Shown: positions 62,595 through 64,000 of the stretch, piece after piece
Layout: each line of letters begins with the position of its first letter
Numbering within the stretch: the first letter of the stretch is position 1
From: Aptenodytes patagonicus
Lineage: Eukaryota > Chordata > Aves > Sphenisciformes > Spheniscidae
DNA: 64,000 bases
NCBI RefSeq assembly: GCF_965638725.1
Contig: NC_134982.1
Span: 2,852,001 to 2,916,000 of the forward strand
Reading direction: 5' to 3'
The notes under the pieces: model-generated
Databases searched by the model: none
What the model was told of the DNA's origin: nothing
The model's input: only the letters and a program-made list of their open reading frames with translations
Translations under genes and position numbers: made by a program

Positions 62595-64000
62595 CTGCGA
62601 AAGACACGCTGCTATTAGACACGCAGATGATGGCTTCCTTAGAAACAGCAGTGCTCAAACAGATACGCACGCTGCTGCTGCTGCTATTTTTACCTTTTTC
62701 TTACTAATATGCCGCTTACCTACAGATCTTTAAGTTCTTATTAATATTAGAGACCTTTTTCTTGTGTGTTAAAAAAGGCAGGGGGGCTGAGTGATTTATG
62801 AGTTGGGCTTGCCCAAGCTGCATGGACAGGATCAGTAGCGGGAATAAAAGCCCAACAACCAAACCAACTGGCCCCTTCCTTTAGCCCCTCATCATCTTCT
62901 CTCCACTTGGGATTAAAACATGATTAACAATATTAACAATCAAACTGTCCCTCGGCCCAGAGACAAGCACCCACAGTGTGAGTGCTCCTTGATTGTGGCC
63001 ACAGAAGTAAAAAAGATGAGGTTAAATCACCACTGAGATTGGACATCACCAGTTTACTCTGACGTCGTGGACCAAGAGCATCCCTGAAGGGTCTCCTTGC
63101 CAAGTGATAACTTCTCAAGCCAGTCGAACTCCCTTGATTGCAATTACCCGACAACACCCATTCTTAGACACGGTTTTCAAAGTGACATCTAATTTCCTGG
63201 CTCCTAACCGAGCCAGTATTTAAAATTTAAAAGATGTGTTATCCCAGGTATTGGGGCTCTATGTCCCGGCAATGAAACGCTCTTCAGGTGTCCCACAACA
63301 CACAGGCAAAACCATTTCCCGTCTCTAATACACTGGGCTTGTGTTGCGAAATTTAGGGCCCTACGGCAGATGTCCCCAGCTGGGTGGCAGGACCAACAGT
63401 CTAGGTCCCAGCTTCTTGTGTCACACCAAGAAAGCCAAGAGATAAAAAGGTGTCAGGGTGACTTCCAGCAACTGATTTGCTGCTTTGGGGACTATAACTG
63501 GCAGGGATGCCGGAGCTGTGGCGATACACCGAAGATAGATATCCCGAGAAAAGCTTCCAGCTTTCCTCTTTACCTAATTTACCTGGTTGTCCCCCCCAGC
63601 CTCCACCCTGATACTTGTTCACCCAGGCAAAGAGATTAATAATAGCAAAGGCAAGGGATTTCTTTAGATTATTTTTTCAATGCTGGTGAAATATAGTGAA
63701 TTAAGGCGGCGAGGAGATTTAATTGCTATGCAGAGAGGAACGATGCCACAGACATCCTCAGCCAGCTCACCCCGCTCAGCTGGAAGGAGCTCTATAGGAA
63801 AGTGAACGTAGTTAATTCTTAGCTGCTTATTTTGTCCTACCTGCTGCGGTACTGGGACTGGCCTAGTCACTGGGGTAATCATCTAGGACATGAGAGACCT
63901 CAGCTCAAGGCTTTGATCTGCTCTAAATTTCCTGTACAACTTTCAGCAAACCATTTAAAAGTCAATACAATTAAGGATTTTTTTAAGAGACCCCAGATCT
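62595..64000 (-). other. MAPK4 intron (partial)
   Basis: Intronic sequence upstream of the last exon, cut off by the window edge. I looked for the preceding exon on the minus strand and saw none. A short run of five GCT/CTG-type triplets lies near 62675. Confidence 0.7.

Overview
This is vertebrate nuclear DNA, most likely from a bird. Three protein genes with GT-AG introns and vertebrate-type proteins are recognisable, two CpG-island promoters sit where the first two should start, and the interspersed repeats include two CR1 LINE 3' ends carrying the typical avian terminal motif. All three genes are on the minus strand. The order (left to right) ELAC1, ME2, MAPK4 is the human 18q21 block read backwards, so SMAD4 would be expected beyond the left edge. 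In chicken this block is on the Z chromosome (from memory), so a Z location is a reasonable inference. The species cannot be named from what I see.

Layout. 1-1715: intergenic, no gene seen. 1735-7085: ELAC1 (short-form tRNase Z), complete, three coding exons giving 362 residues, with a CpG-island promoter near 6.6-7.1 kb. 7.1-10.3 kb: intergenic. About 10.3-44.3 kb: ME2 (mitochondrial NAD-dependent malic enzyme), complete coding sequence in 15 coding exons (578 residues) between 36448 and 12616, with a CpG-island promoter at 43.4-44.3 kb and a non-coding first exon inferred there. 44.4-59.1 kb: gene-poor spacer with a GC-rich 17-bp minisatellite, a fold-back repeat and two CR1 fragments. 61907-62594: the last coding exon of MAPK4 (ERK4), whose kinase-domain exons lie beyond the right edge.

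The genes are a conserved neighbourhood, not a pathway. ELAC1 trims or repairs tRNA 3' ends. ME2 turns malate into pyruvate in the mitochondrion. MAPK4 is an atypical MAP kinase. I reconstructed every ELAC1 and ME2 coding exon base by base: phases agree across all junctions and the catalytic residues fall at the same numbers as in the human proteins.

The points most worth a second look are: (a) ME2 keeps its catalytic, NAD-selecting and fumarate-site residues but differs at four positions attributed in human ME2 to the ATP/exo site; (b) a nearly perfect G7A4 minisatellite in ME2 intron 2; (c) a 17-bp minisatellite with a perfect 68-bp higher-order duplication beside the ME2 promoter; (d) an unexplained plus-strand exon-like start at 59.8 kb; (e) no recognisable MRO gene between ME2 and MAPK4. 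I found no bacterial-style system, CRISPR array, provirus or clearly novel multi-gene system.
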